Source: G963556115 sp963667375 (GTDB lineage: Bacteria > Planctomycetota > SZUA-567). From it: a stretch of DNA of 64,000 nucleotides. A program made the translations under genes and the position numbers. Where the stretch lies: positions 2,108,001-2,172,000 of the forward strand of contig OY763323.1 in assembly GCA_963667375.1 (NCBI GenBank). The letters are read 5' to 3'. This document shows, in pieces, positions 28,489 through 36,316 of this stretch. Positions within the stretch are counted from its first letter, which is position 1; the number at the start of each line of letters is the position of its first letter. The notes below the pieces were generated by a model that saw only the letters and a list, made by a program, of their open reading frames with translations, ran no database searches and was not told where the DNA came from.

Positions 28489-28514
28489 CATATGATTGAA
28501 AAGATTGTTTTTTT

Positions 28515-28554
28515 ACCGCAGCAGAGCCTTTTCAGCCCTGCTGCGGTCTTTTTT
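28515..28554 (+). terminator. Rho-independent terminator
   Basis: Ten-pair stem ACCGCAGCAG (28515-28524) with CTGCTGCGGT (28538-28547), followed by C and six T. It ends the transglutaminase-like lipoprotein transcript. Confidence 0.92.
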
Positions 28555-28697
28555 ATACATAGAGGTGGTTTTTTGTTATCTAACTGAAAGAGATAAAAGA
28601 GATTATGAAATAATCTTCATTATTGATATTGAATTCTTATATACTATAATTTACCTGAATAAACTTTTATTGTCTGTTAGTAATGAAAGGAATAGCA

Positions 28698-29063
28698 GTG
28701 TATCATCTTACCGTAGAAGACTGGTTTTCATCGGCGCATCAGCTCCGTGAATATAAAGGAAAATGTGAAAATCTTCATGGGCATAACTGGAGGGTGGAGC
28801 TGGAAGTGGCCGGGGCAGAGCTTGGCCATATAGGCATGCTCATGGATTTTGGCGATTTGAAGAAAATTCTTAAAGAGCTATTGGATAGTCTTGATCATAA
28901 GTTTCTTAATGAGATAGAACCTTTTGATAAAATTAATCCAACGTCAGAGCTCTTAGCTAAATTTATTGCTGAGGCGGCTGCAGAAAAATTGCCGGCTGGA
29001 GTTGGGGTTTATCAAGTAACTGTATGGGAGTCAGAAAAATGTCGAGCATCATACCATCTGTAA
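28698..29063 (+). CDS. queD: 6-carboxy-tetrahydropterin synthase family protein
   Basis: A 121-residue member of the QueD/PTPS family, which makes 6-carboxy-tetrahydropterin on the way to queuosine. Zinc ligands are the His of SSAHQL and the two His of NLHGHNW. The nucleophile Cys is in GKCENLHGH, and LMDFGDLK and LDHKFLNE complete the fold. GTG 28698 is chosen: AAAGGA sits six bases upstream, and the protein then begins VYHLTVEDWFSSAH as in the family. ATG 28683 is in frame but lies within that site. The stop overlaps the next gene by 25 bases, so the pair is translationally coupled. Confidence 0.86.
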   Translation: MYHLTVEDWFSSAHQLREYKGKCENLHGHNWRVELEVAGAELGHIGMLMDFGDLKKILKELLDSLDHKFLNEIEPFDKINPTSELLAKFIAEAAAEKLPAGVGVYQVTVWESEKCRASYHL

Positions 29064-30367
29064 ATGGACCGTTTCCGCAAGTGCAGGCTGCACTTGATTT
29101 TTTAGAGTCTGAACGCGCTTTGCAGGCTGCCAGAGAGATTTATAAAGGCGGTATCGGCTGGCTGGAAGCCGGAACACCGCTGATAAAGAGTGAAGGAATC
29201 GGGGTAATTTCGAAGATCCGGGCTGAATTTCCTCAGGCGGTGATAATTGCGGATTTGAAGACAATGGATGCTGGAAGAACCGAGGTTGAGGCAGCTGCTA
29301 AAGCCGGAGCCAATATTGCTGTATGTCTGGCAGCTGCAAGTAATGCAACAATAACTGAGTGCGTTGAGGCAGGTAAACAGTATGGGGTAAAGATCTATTG
29401 TGATACTATTGGAGTGATAAATCCTGGTGAACGTGCCAGAGAGGTAGAGAGGCTAGGGGTTGATTTTATCGGGGTACATTGCCCGATAGATGAGCAGATG
29501 CATGGGAAGAATCCACTGGCGGCACTCAAGAGTGTGGCAGCGGCGGTAAGTCTGCCGATTGCGGTTGCTGGCGGGGTGACAAGTGAGACAGCTGCTAGTA
29601 TGGTTGAGGCCGGGGCGAGTGTGGTGATTGTCGGCGGGGCTCTCTCTAAGGCTAAGGATGGAGTTGCGGCGGCCAGGGATCTGGTCAAAGCGGTTGCGGA
29701 TAAGGTCGTTGTCAGCGCCGGTTTTGGCAGTCGTGGCGCCAGTGATTCCGAGCTGCGTGAGGTATTGCTGAAAGCTTCGGTATCAAATCTTTCTGATGCG
29801 ATGCATCATCGGGAGAGTCTGCGTGGAATTTTCTGCCGTACACCTGGAAAACGGTTGCGTATGGCGGGTAAGGCAACGACTGTACAATCAATACGCGGTG
29901 ACTGGAGTAAGGTTGTACAGGCAATAGATCTGGCTGGCAAGGATGGTGTGGTGGTCGCCGATTGCGGTGGCGGGTATCCGGCGGTCTGGGGTGAATGTGC
30001 CACTCTCAGTGCCAAAGCTGTCGGCCTTGCCGGTGTGGTGATCAATGGCGCCGTTCGCGATACAGATGCCGCCCTTGAGCTGGGACTGCCTATCTTTTCC
30101 AGTACCCTCTGTGCTGACGCTGGTGAGCCGAAGGGGTATGGTGAAATAAACTGTGAGATTAAAATAGCCGGACAGCGGATCATGCCTGGAGACTGGATTG
30201 TAGGTGATGATGACGGAGTTATCGTGCTGCCTCAGAATATAGCGGTGGAGTATGCGAATAAAGCGGTTGCGGTAATGGAGGCGGAAGCCAGACTCAAGAG
30301 TGATATTCTCAGCGGCAAGGGAACTCTCGGTACGCTGGCAAATCTGGCCCGCTGGGATAAAAAATAG
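29039..30367 (+). CDS. Bifunctional 3-hexulose-6-phosphate synthase / RraA-family fusion
   Basis: A 442-residue fusion. Residues 1 to about 210 are a hexulose-6-phosphate synthase-type barrel of the OMP decarboxylase family, with ADLKTMDAG supplying the catalytic acidic and Lys residues, and AVAGGVTSETA. Residues from about 235 form an RraA-like domain (VSNLSDAMHH, GDWSKVVQAIDLAG, GLAGVVINGAVRD). Such fusions are annotated as HPS/RNase-regulator proteins in other prokaryotes. The RraA-like half may instead be an aldolase or decarboxylase. The reaction could fix formaldehyde on ribulose 5-phosphate or run in reverse to make pentose phosphate. Start ATG 29039 has GGAG eight bases upstream and overlaps queD. 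Confidence 0.88.
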   Translation: MSSIIPSVNGPFPQVQAALDFLESERALQAAREIYKGGIGWLEAGTPLIKSEGIGVISKIRAEFPQAVIIADLKTMDAGRTEVEAAAKAGANIAVCLAAASNATITECVEAGKQYGVKIYCDTIGVINPGERAREVERLGVDFIGVHCPIDEQMHGKNPLAALKSVAAAVSLPIAVAGGVTSETAASMVEAGASVVIVGGALSKAKDGVAAARDLVKAVADKVVVSAGFGSRGASDSELREVLLKASVSNLSDAMHHRESLRGIFCRTPGKRLRMAGKATTVQSIRGDWSKVVQAIDLAGKDGVVVADCGGGYPAVWGECATLSAKAVGLAGVVINGAVRDTDAALELGLPIFSSTLCADAGEPKGYGEINCEIKIAGQRIMPGDWIVGDDDGVIVLPQNIAVEYANKAVAVMEAEARLKSDILSGKGTLGTLANLARWDKK

Positions 30368-30551
30368 ACTTCAGTTTCTCTGACATCTGGTTGGTAAAAA
30401 TTTTATCTGTATAGGTGTGGCAGTCTGAGTTAGCTTCGCGGTTCTTATGTGAACTGGTTTATAACGAAAACTTGCAATAAAAAAAAATATATAGTATTAT
30501 TTCTGCTAACTGTTTCTTATTTTTTGATCGGGAATTATAAAAGGAAATGTC

Positions 30552-31547
30552 ATGGAGATGATGCTGGTTCCAGTTATAGCTGTTGGCGCATTTGTTCTGG
30601 GGTTTGCTATTGCATTTGTGATTATTCGCAGTCAGTCAGGTTCTGCAAAATCACCGGTGGAAGAGAAAAACACTGTGGAAGAGATAGTCCCTGCTCAACC
30701 GGTTATACCGGAAGAAGTTATCGTTGACTCTACAAGTGAATTGGAACTCAAAAAGAAGGAACTGGAGAAGACCGCAGACTCACTCAAGGTGGTGCTGGTT
30801 GAACTTGCTCTGTCCATGTCCAATGTGGACGGGGTGGCTTCAAAATCCAATACTACTCTGAATAAAGTCAAGGCCAAGGTTAATTCTATAGATCTGACCA
30901 ATGGCTTGGAAGCCTGTCAGCGCTTGCTTGTGCGAGAGGTTGATTCGGTTCTTAAAGCCAATAATTCATTAAAAAGTGAGTTGAAAACGGCTCAGGATGA
31001 ACTCAATTATCAGAATCGAATAATTGAAAAGCTGCATGAGAAAGCAACTACCGACAGTCTGACTCAGATAAAGAATCGTGCTACCTTTGATGATTATCTG
31101 CAGCAGAGTATTATTAATTTTCAGCAGTCCGGAGAACCCCTGTCACTGGTTATCTGTGATATTGATTATTTTAAGAATATCAATGATACCCATGGTCATG
31201 TTATCGGTGACAGGGTGCTTGAAGCCATGGCTATCAAGCTCAAGGTTTCCATGAGATCCGGAGATTTCATCTCCAGATATGGTGGTGAGGAGTTTGGTGT
31301 TATTCTGCTGCGTACCAATCTCGCCGGTGCTGTTATTGTTGCGGAAAATATGCGTAATGCGGTTGAAACAACGGTCTTTAATGTGGAAGGTAATAAAATG
31401 CGTATAACTGTTTCCTTCGGCTGTGCCGAGGTTGAAGCTGGAGATACGCCTGATAAATTGATAAAACGTGCTGATAAGCAGTTGTATCTGGCAAAAAGTA
31501 ACGGCAGAAATATGGTGTATCCACGTCCGGCAGAGCTTGCCGATTAA
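30552..31547 (+). CDS. Membrane-anchored diguanylate cyclase (GGDEF)
   Basis: A 331-residue protein. One N-terminal membrane segment (residues 5-27) is followed by a mainly helical cytosolic linker and a GGDEF domain. CDIDYFKNINDTHGH holds the metal and substrate residues, and SRYGGEEFGV is the active-site loop, so it should make cyclic di-GMP. RSGD, five residues before the loop, is an intact RxxD inhibitory site, implying product feedback. AAGGAAATGTC precedes the ATG. Confidence 0.9.
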   Translation: MEMMLVPVIAVGAFVLGFAIAFVIIRSQSGSAKSPVEEKNTVEEIVPAQPVIPEEVIVDSTSELELKKKELEKTADSLKVVLVELALSMSNVDGVASKSNTTLNKVKAKVNSIDLTNGLEACQRLLVREVDSVLKANNSLKSELKTAQDELNYQNRIIEKLHEKATTDSLTQIKNRATFDDYLQQSIINFQQSGEPLSLVICDIDYFKNINDTHGHVIGDRVLEAMAIKLKVSMRSGDFISRYGGEEFGVILLRTNLAGAVIVAENMRNAVETTVFNVEGNKMRITVSFGCAEVEAGDTPDKLIKRADKQLYLAKSNGRNMVYPRPAELAD

Positions 31548-31594
31548 TTATGCCGTATTGATAATATTATATTGAAGGTGTGAAGGTAGGGTGA

Positions 31595-32881
31595 ATGAGG
31601 TACTGTGTGATTAGAGGTTTGTGGCTGTTCTTTCTTTATTTTGGTTTTTTACCGCTGCTGCCGGTATCGGGTTTTGCTTCCGCCGCTCCTTCTTCTCCAG
31701 CTAAAATGGTGTCTTCTGGCACTGTGCTGCCGGTATTGAGTGGCAGCAGTTCGGTACATATTAATCTTAAACCCTATATCACAAACGAACTACGGCAAAC
31801 GATTGCTCCCAATAAATTTGAGGTTTATATTGAGCTGGATGCTGGTGAGAACCTCATTCCGCTGCAATATTCCGGGAAGAGCTGGGAGTATATTTTACCT
31901 GTGGTACCTGCGATTTCCGGTTATGCGGCACTGGTGATTTATGTTGATAGCGGTGAAGTGGTGCGTGTGCCGAAAATTCTTCGTATTATCGATAAATTTC
32001 ATATTACTCTAACCTTCGATGATGGTCCGGGTCAGGATAAAAAAAGTTCTGGCGCTGATATCAGTACCAGCCCCACAGTTAAAGTTCTGGATGGACTGGA
32101 CCGGTTTGTTCATGGTGAAGCTGGCTGCAAACAGGGGATTAAGGCGGCTTTTTTTGTGCTGACAACCTCGGATCGTTTTTTTCATATTTTGTATCCTAAG
32201 GCGGAAACACCGCAGGGAAGAGCAATACTGGCTGAGGTGGCACGCCGTGGGCACCTGATTGGGGTGCATGATGGCGGCGAGTATCGCAGTCAGTTTAACA
32301 GCCATGATGAACGGGCTCTGCAGCCGGCATATGGGGTATATGGGAAACCGGCGAGTTTCTTTAGCAATGCTCTGGAATCCGACCTTTATGAGTGTTCGCA
32401 GGCAATTTTCAGGATTACCGGGCAGGTTCCTGCATTTGTGCGCCCGCCGCTATGGCGTTATGCGAGCAGTTCCAATCCGAATGTCGCTGCACTTGTGGCG
32501 GCAGCCTACAAGCGCTATAATCTTAAAATGATACTGACTGATGCACGTTTCCCGGATGGCGGATATTACTTGATCTCTATCGCGTCGTTTCAGAAATATG
32601 GTAAATTCAGAAAGAATCTGCGCCGGGCATTTCTCAGTGGCGAGGATAATCTTATAATTTCCATGCATGATTCAAATATTTATACGGCGAATGTTATCAC
32701 TAGTATTTTGAACATGATCGGAGAGGAATTTGAAAGAACAGTTTTTTGCGGCGCTTCTGGAATTGCGGGGGAAAGACTTGATTTTGCTGACAGTTATGAA
32801 GAAGTAAGGAATAATCTTACGGTCAAAAATCATTATGTGATGTTTCCCGAGTATGCTGGCAGCGCAAAGCAGGAGGATTGA
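31595..32881 (+). CDS. Polysaccharide deacetylase-like (NodB) secreted protein with variant metal motif
   Basis: A 428-residue protein with an N-terminal hydrophobic signal (residues 4-26). The NodB domain begins with LTFDDGPG (catalytic and metal Asp). Motif 2, normally HxxxH, reads GVHDGGE, so the second His appears to be Glu. Motif 3 is FVRPPLWRYA and the last motif IISMHDSN. Deacetylation of a cell-wall or surface glycan is the family role. The metal-site change leaves activity uncertain. A Nudix gene starts three bases after its stop, indicating an operon. Confidence 0.8.
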   Translation: MRYCVIRGLWLFFLYFGFLPLLPVSGFASAAPSSPAKMVSSGTVLPVLSGSSSVHINLKPYITNELRQTIAPNKFEVYIELDAGENLIPLQYSGKSWEYILPVVPAISGYAALVIYVDSGEVVRVPKILRIIDKFHITLTFDDGPGQDKKSSGADISTSPTVKVLDGLDRFVHGEAGCKQGIKAAFFVLTTSDRFFHILYPKAETPQGRAILAEVARRGHLIGVHDGGEYRSQFNSHDERALQPAYGVYGKPASFFSNALESDLYECSQAIFRITGQVPAFVRPPLWRYASSSNPNVAALVAAAYKRYNLKMILTDARFPDGGYYLISIASFQKYGKFRKNLRRAFLSGEDNLIISMHDSNIYTANVITSILNMIGEEFERTVFCGASGIAGERLDFADSYEEVRNNLTVKNHYVMFPEYAGSAKQED

Positions 32882-32884
32882 GTT

Positions 32885-33382
32885 GTGGAGGAGATTTTTC
32901 CGGTAGTAGACAGGAATGGAGTCGTAAAAGGTCAGGCTACACGTGCCGAATGTCATGGAGGTTCTTTTCTGCTGCATCCGGTGATACATTGTATTGTGGT
33001 TAATTCCAGAGGTGATTGGCTCTTGCAGAAACGCAGTATGGATAAAGATATTCAGCCTGGTAAATGGGACACCTCGGTTGGAGGTCATGTTCAGGCGGGA
33101 GAGAGTATTGAAGAGGCGTTGAAACGTGAGGTCTCAGAAGAGATTGGTATTGCTATAGAGGACGGAGAATGTGAATTTCTCCATGAATATTCTTTGCGCA
33201 GTATGGTAGAAGAAGAGTATGTGTATACATTCAGAATTTTACGTGATGGCGGCTTCAGGAAGCAGGATTCGGAGATTGATGAATTGGCGTTCTACGATAT
33301 TCAGACGATTCGCAATAAACTTGGGACCGGGTTCTTTACTCCGAATTTTGAAGATGAGTTTGCAAGGGTGATAGAAGCTTAG
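32885..33382 (+). CDS. Nudix hydrolase
   Basis: A 165-residue Nudix protein. The Nudix box is complete at about residues 66-88: GGHVQAGESIEEALKREVSE, continuing into EIGI. The N-terminus (VVDRNGVVKGQATRAECHG) and length resemble the isopentenyl-diphosphate isomerase-like YfcD branch, of unclear substrate. GTG 32885 follows AGGAGG by eight bases. The gene lies directly upstream of dxs, an isoprenoid gene, but the link to isoprenoid metabolism is only suggestive. Confidence 0.85.
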   Translation: MEEIFPVVDRNGVVKGQATRAECHGGSFLLHPVIHCIVVNSRGDWLLQKRSMDKDIQPGKWDTSVGGHVQAGESIEEALKREVSEEIGIAIEDGECEFLHEYSLRSMVEEEYVYTFRILRDGGFRKQDSEIDELAFYDIQTIRNKLGTGFFTPNFEDEFARVIEA

Positions 33383-33428
33383 TGCGGAGTTACAGTAATA
33401 AGGCTAATTTAGCAGGGTTAGGACTATT

Positions 33429-35321
33429 TTGATACTAGAAAAGATCGTTACTCCGGAAGATTTGCAGAAACTGGAGCTGGCGGAACAAAAAACTTTGGCG
33501 GAAGAGATTAGAAAGCTGCTTATTGAGGTCGTCAGAAACAATGGCGGGCACCTTGCCAGTAATCTTGGTATTGTCGAACTAACTATTGCTCTGCACCGGG
33601 TCTTTGATTTTTCCGTTGACTCTCTGGTATTTGATGTTGGTCATCAGAGCTATACTCATAAGATTCTTACCGGACGTAAGGAACGATTTGATTCCTTGCG
33701 CTGTAAAGGAGGTATTACCGGGTTCCCCAATCCGCGTGAGAGTGAGTATGATCTTTTTCTTACCGGGCATTCCTCAACCAGTATCTCTAGCGCTACCGGG
33801 CTGGCTTTAGGAAAGAAAATAGCCGGGGATAATTCGAGTACTGTCGCAATTGTCGGTGATGGTGCTTTGGGTGGAGGAATGTGCTTCGAAGCAATGAATC
33901 ATGCTGGCGGAGCCGGGGCTGATGTGCTGGTGATTCTCAATGATAACGATATGGCAATCAGCAGGACTGTCGGAGCTTTTGCCAAGCATCTGGAGGAATT
34001 CAGGTCCTTGGAGAATACTACCAGGATGCGTAACGAGCTGAAAGAGGTTCTCTCAAAATTACCGCTTATCGGTGATTCGATGGATTGGCTGTATGAGAAG
34101 CTGCTCGGTGCCTTAAAGAATCATACCGGTGCGGCAGCGGTTTTTGAGGCAATGGGCTTCAGGTATTTCGGACCTTTTGACGGGCATAATATAGAAGAAA
34201 TTGAGAATGAACTGTATAAGTTGTCACGTTTGAAAGGGCCGCGTATTCTTCATGTCATAACTGAAAAAGGTAAAGGGTATACCCCGGCGCAGGAGGATCC
34301 TGAAACATATCATTCTTCAGCTCCAATCAGAAAATCAATGAATTGCTCTTCGGATCAGGCAATAGGCATGCCGCTGACACCGGTTAAGACATATTCAAGA
34401 ATTTTTGCAGAGGTAATGTGTGATATCGCAGCGCGTAATAATAAGCTTGTCGCGATAACCGCTGCCATGACCGGCGGTGTAGGTATGAGATGTTTTGCCG
34501 AGTCTTTTGCGGAGCGTTTTTTTGATGTCGGTATGGCGGAATCACATGCTATACCTTTTGCTGCCGGTCTTGCCCGTATCGGGTACACTCCGGTAGTGGC
34601 TATTTATTCTACTTTTCTGCAGCGCGGTTATGATCAGATATTTCATGATATTGCTTTGCAGGGTAATATTCCTGTGGTTTTTGCTCTTGACCGGGCAGGG
34701 CTGGTAGGGGAAGACGGACCCACACATCATGGAGTTTTTGATATTGCTTTCATGCGGCATCTGCCGAATATGGTGTTGATGGCTCCGGCTGATTCGGAGG
34801 ACATGCGCCGCTTGCTTGAGTTCGCAGTTGAACTTGGAACACCTGCTGCTATTCGGTATCCTAAAGGTGAGGCGGTGAATTTTCTTCCTGCGGATTTCGT
34901 TCATGAAGATGTGGCCTTAGGTAAAGGTGAGGTGCTTTTAAGCGGTGAAGAGGGTACGGTTTTCGCATATGGCAGAATGGTGGCTCCGGCATATGCAGCC
35001 GTAAAAATGCTGGAAGAAAGGGCTAATATACAGCTGACACTGGTTAATTCCCGGTTTGCCAAACCTCTTGACTGTGAGCTTATTTCGGAGGCTGTTGCGA
35101 GAGGGAAAATTTTTACCGTTGAAGATCATGTGCTGGCGGGTGGATTTGGTTCGGCTGTCAGTGAATTTATTCTTGATAATATTTCCAGTGCTGTTAGACT
35201 TATACGTATTGGAATACCTGATAAGTTTATTCCGGCGGCAAATCTTAATCAGCAAAACGAGGAGTATGGTTTGGATGAGCTGGGGCTGTACCGGAGGTTT
35301 CTGGATGAATTTAAAAAGTAA
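33429..35321 (+). CDS. dxs: 1-deoxy-D-xylulose-5-phosphate synthase
   Basis: A 630-residue thiamine-diphosphate enzyme that condenses pyruvate and glyceraldehyde 3-phosphate, the first step of the non-mevalonate isoprenoid pathway. NGGHLASNLGIVELTIALH opens the catalytic domain. GDGALGGGMCFEAMNHAG holds the thiamine/Mg motif, and DRAGLVGEDGPTHHGVFD is the pyrimidine-domain signature. The start is TTG 33429 with AGGA six bases upstream, and the length matches the family. The HAD gene follows 11 bases later. Confidence 0.96.
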   Translation: MILEKIVTPEDLQKLELAEQKTLAEEIRKLLIEVVRNNGGHLASNLGIVELTIALHRVFDFSVDSLVFDVGHQSYTHKILTGRKERFDSLRCKGGITGFPNPRESEYDLFLTGHSSTSISSATGLALGKKIAGDNSSTVAIVGDGALGGGMCFEAMNHAGGAGADVLVILNDNDMAISRTVGAFAKHLEEFRSLENTTRMRNELKEVLSKLPLIGDSMDWLYEKLLGALKNHTGAAAVFEAMGFRYFGPFDGHNIEEIENELYKLSRLKGPRILHVITEKGKGYTPAQEDPETYHSSAPIRKSMNCSSDQAIGMPLTPVKTYSRIFAEVMCDIAARNNKLVAITAAMTGGVGMRCFAESFAERFFDVGMAESHAIPFAAGLARIGYTPVVAIYSTFLQRGYDQIFHDIALQGNIPVVFALDRAGLVGEDGPTHHGVFDIAFMRHLPNMVLMAPADSEDMRRLLEFAVELGTPAAIRYPKGEAVNFLPADFVHEDVALGKGEVLLSGEEGTVFAYGRMVAPAYAAVKMLEERANIQLTLVNSRFAKPLDCELISEAVARGKIFTVEDHVLAGGFGSAVSEFILDNISSAVRLIRIGIPDKFIPAANLNQQNEEYGLDELGLYRRFLDEFKK

Positions 35322-35332
35322 AGCAGGAGTTT

Positions 35333-36067
35333 ATGGCAAAAAAAAGGTTGAAAGCGGTATTTTTTGATGTTGATGATACTGTATACAGTATCACCGAATT
35401 TGCTTATACCGCCAGGCGTAATGCTATCAGAGCGATGATTGACGCAGGCCTCAGAATAGATGAGGAAGAAGCGTTTCAGGAGCTGATGCAGGTCATAAAT
35501 GAATTCGGAAGTAATCATGGTCAGCATTATGATAAATTACTCAAACGTTTCCCACCTGAGATTATGGAGGGACTTAGTCCGCTTATTATTAAAACTGCTG
35601 GTATTGTCGGATATCACCAGACAAAAGCCAGAGAATTTGCCCCGTATGGTGATGCGATAGAAGTGCTGCGTATTCTGCGTGATAAAGGCTTGAAGCTTGG
35701 AATCATAACTGCCGGTATGGAGATTAAGCAGGCTGAAAAGATATATCGTCTGGGATTGCATGAGTTGGTTGCGCATGATTTTATCTTTATTACGGATAAT
35801 GTCGGTATTGCTAAAAGTAATCCTAAATTATATATGCGTGCCTGTGCGAAAGCTGGAGCCTCACCCAGTGAAGTGATGTATATCGGTGATAATCCGCCGG
35901 TAGATATTGATATTCCGGCCCGTCTTGGCATGCAGACGATTCTTTCCCGCCGTGGCGGTAAGTATAAGTCTATTCATGGGGAAATGACCCCGTCTTTTAC
36001 CGTTGATAATTTTTATGATGTATTAGAAATAATCGAGTCAGAGTATGATGTTGTGGTAAAAGAATAA
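35333..36067 (+). CDS. HAD-superfamily IA hydrolase
   Basis: A 244-residue phosphatase-type HAD protein. Motif I is FFDVDDTVYS, motif II LGIITAGM, the Lys motif AKSNPKLYMRA, and motif IV YIGDNPPVDID. A helical cap lies between motifs I and II. It resembles the TIGR02253-type archaeal and bacterial HAD proteins of unknown substrate. The ATG follows AGGAG closely. It is probably co-transcribed with dxs and ends at a clear terminator. Confidence 0.85.
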   Translation: MAKKRLKAVFFDVDDTVYSITEFAYTARRNAIRAMIDAGLRIDEEEAFQELMQVINEFGSNHGQHYDKLLKRFPPEIMEGLSPLIIKTAGIVGYHQTKAREFAPYGDAIEVLRILRDKGLKLGIITAGMEIKQAEKIYRLGLHELVAHDFIFITDNVGIAKSNPKLYMRACAKAGASPSEVMYIGDNPPVDIDIPARLGMQTILSRRGGKYKSIHGEMTPSFTVDNFYDVLEIIESEYDVVVKE

Positions 36068-36100
36068 TTTATTATTTAAAGATTATATTTTTTAACTGAG

Positions 36101-36137
36101 TGAGGGATTGATATATTATTCAATCCCTCATTTTTTT
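36101..36137 (+). terminator. Rho-independent terminator
   Basis: Eleven-pair stem TGAGGGATTGA (36101-36111) with TCAATCCCTCA (36120-36130), then seven T. It closes the run that includes dxs and the HAD gene. Confidence 0.92.
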
Positions 36138-36316
36138 AGCTAAAATACACATTTGTCTCGGTTATTTTGGAGCTTGTGGTATAGTATATACGTAAAAAGA
36201 TTATTTAATTATTGTATAATGTTAATCTTTGTTGTTGTTAAGGCCGCATTTTTAGATAAAATTATACTGATTAGCGTAATAGGGCAATCATAAAATGAAA
36301 AGATAATGTGTCTGAT

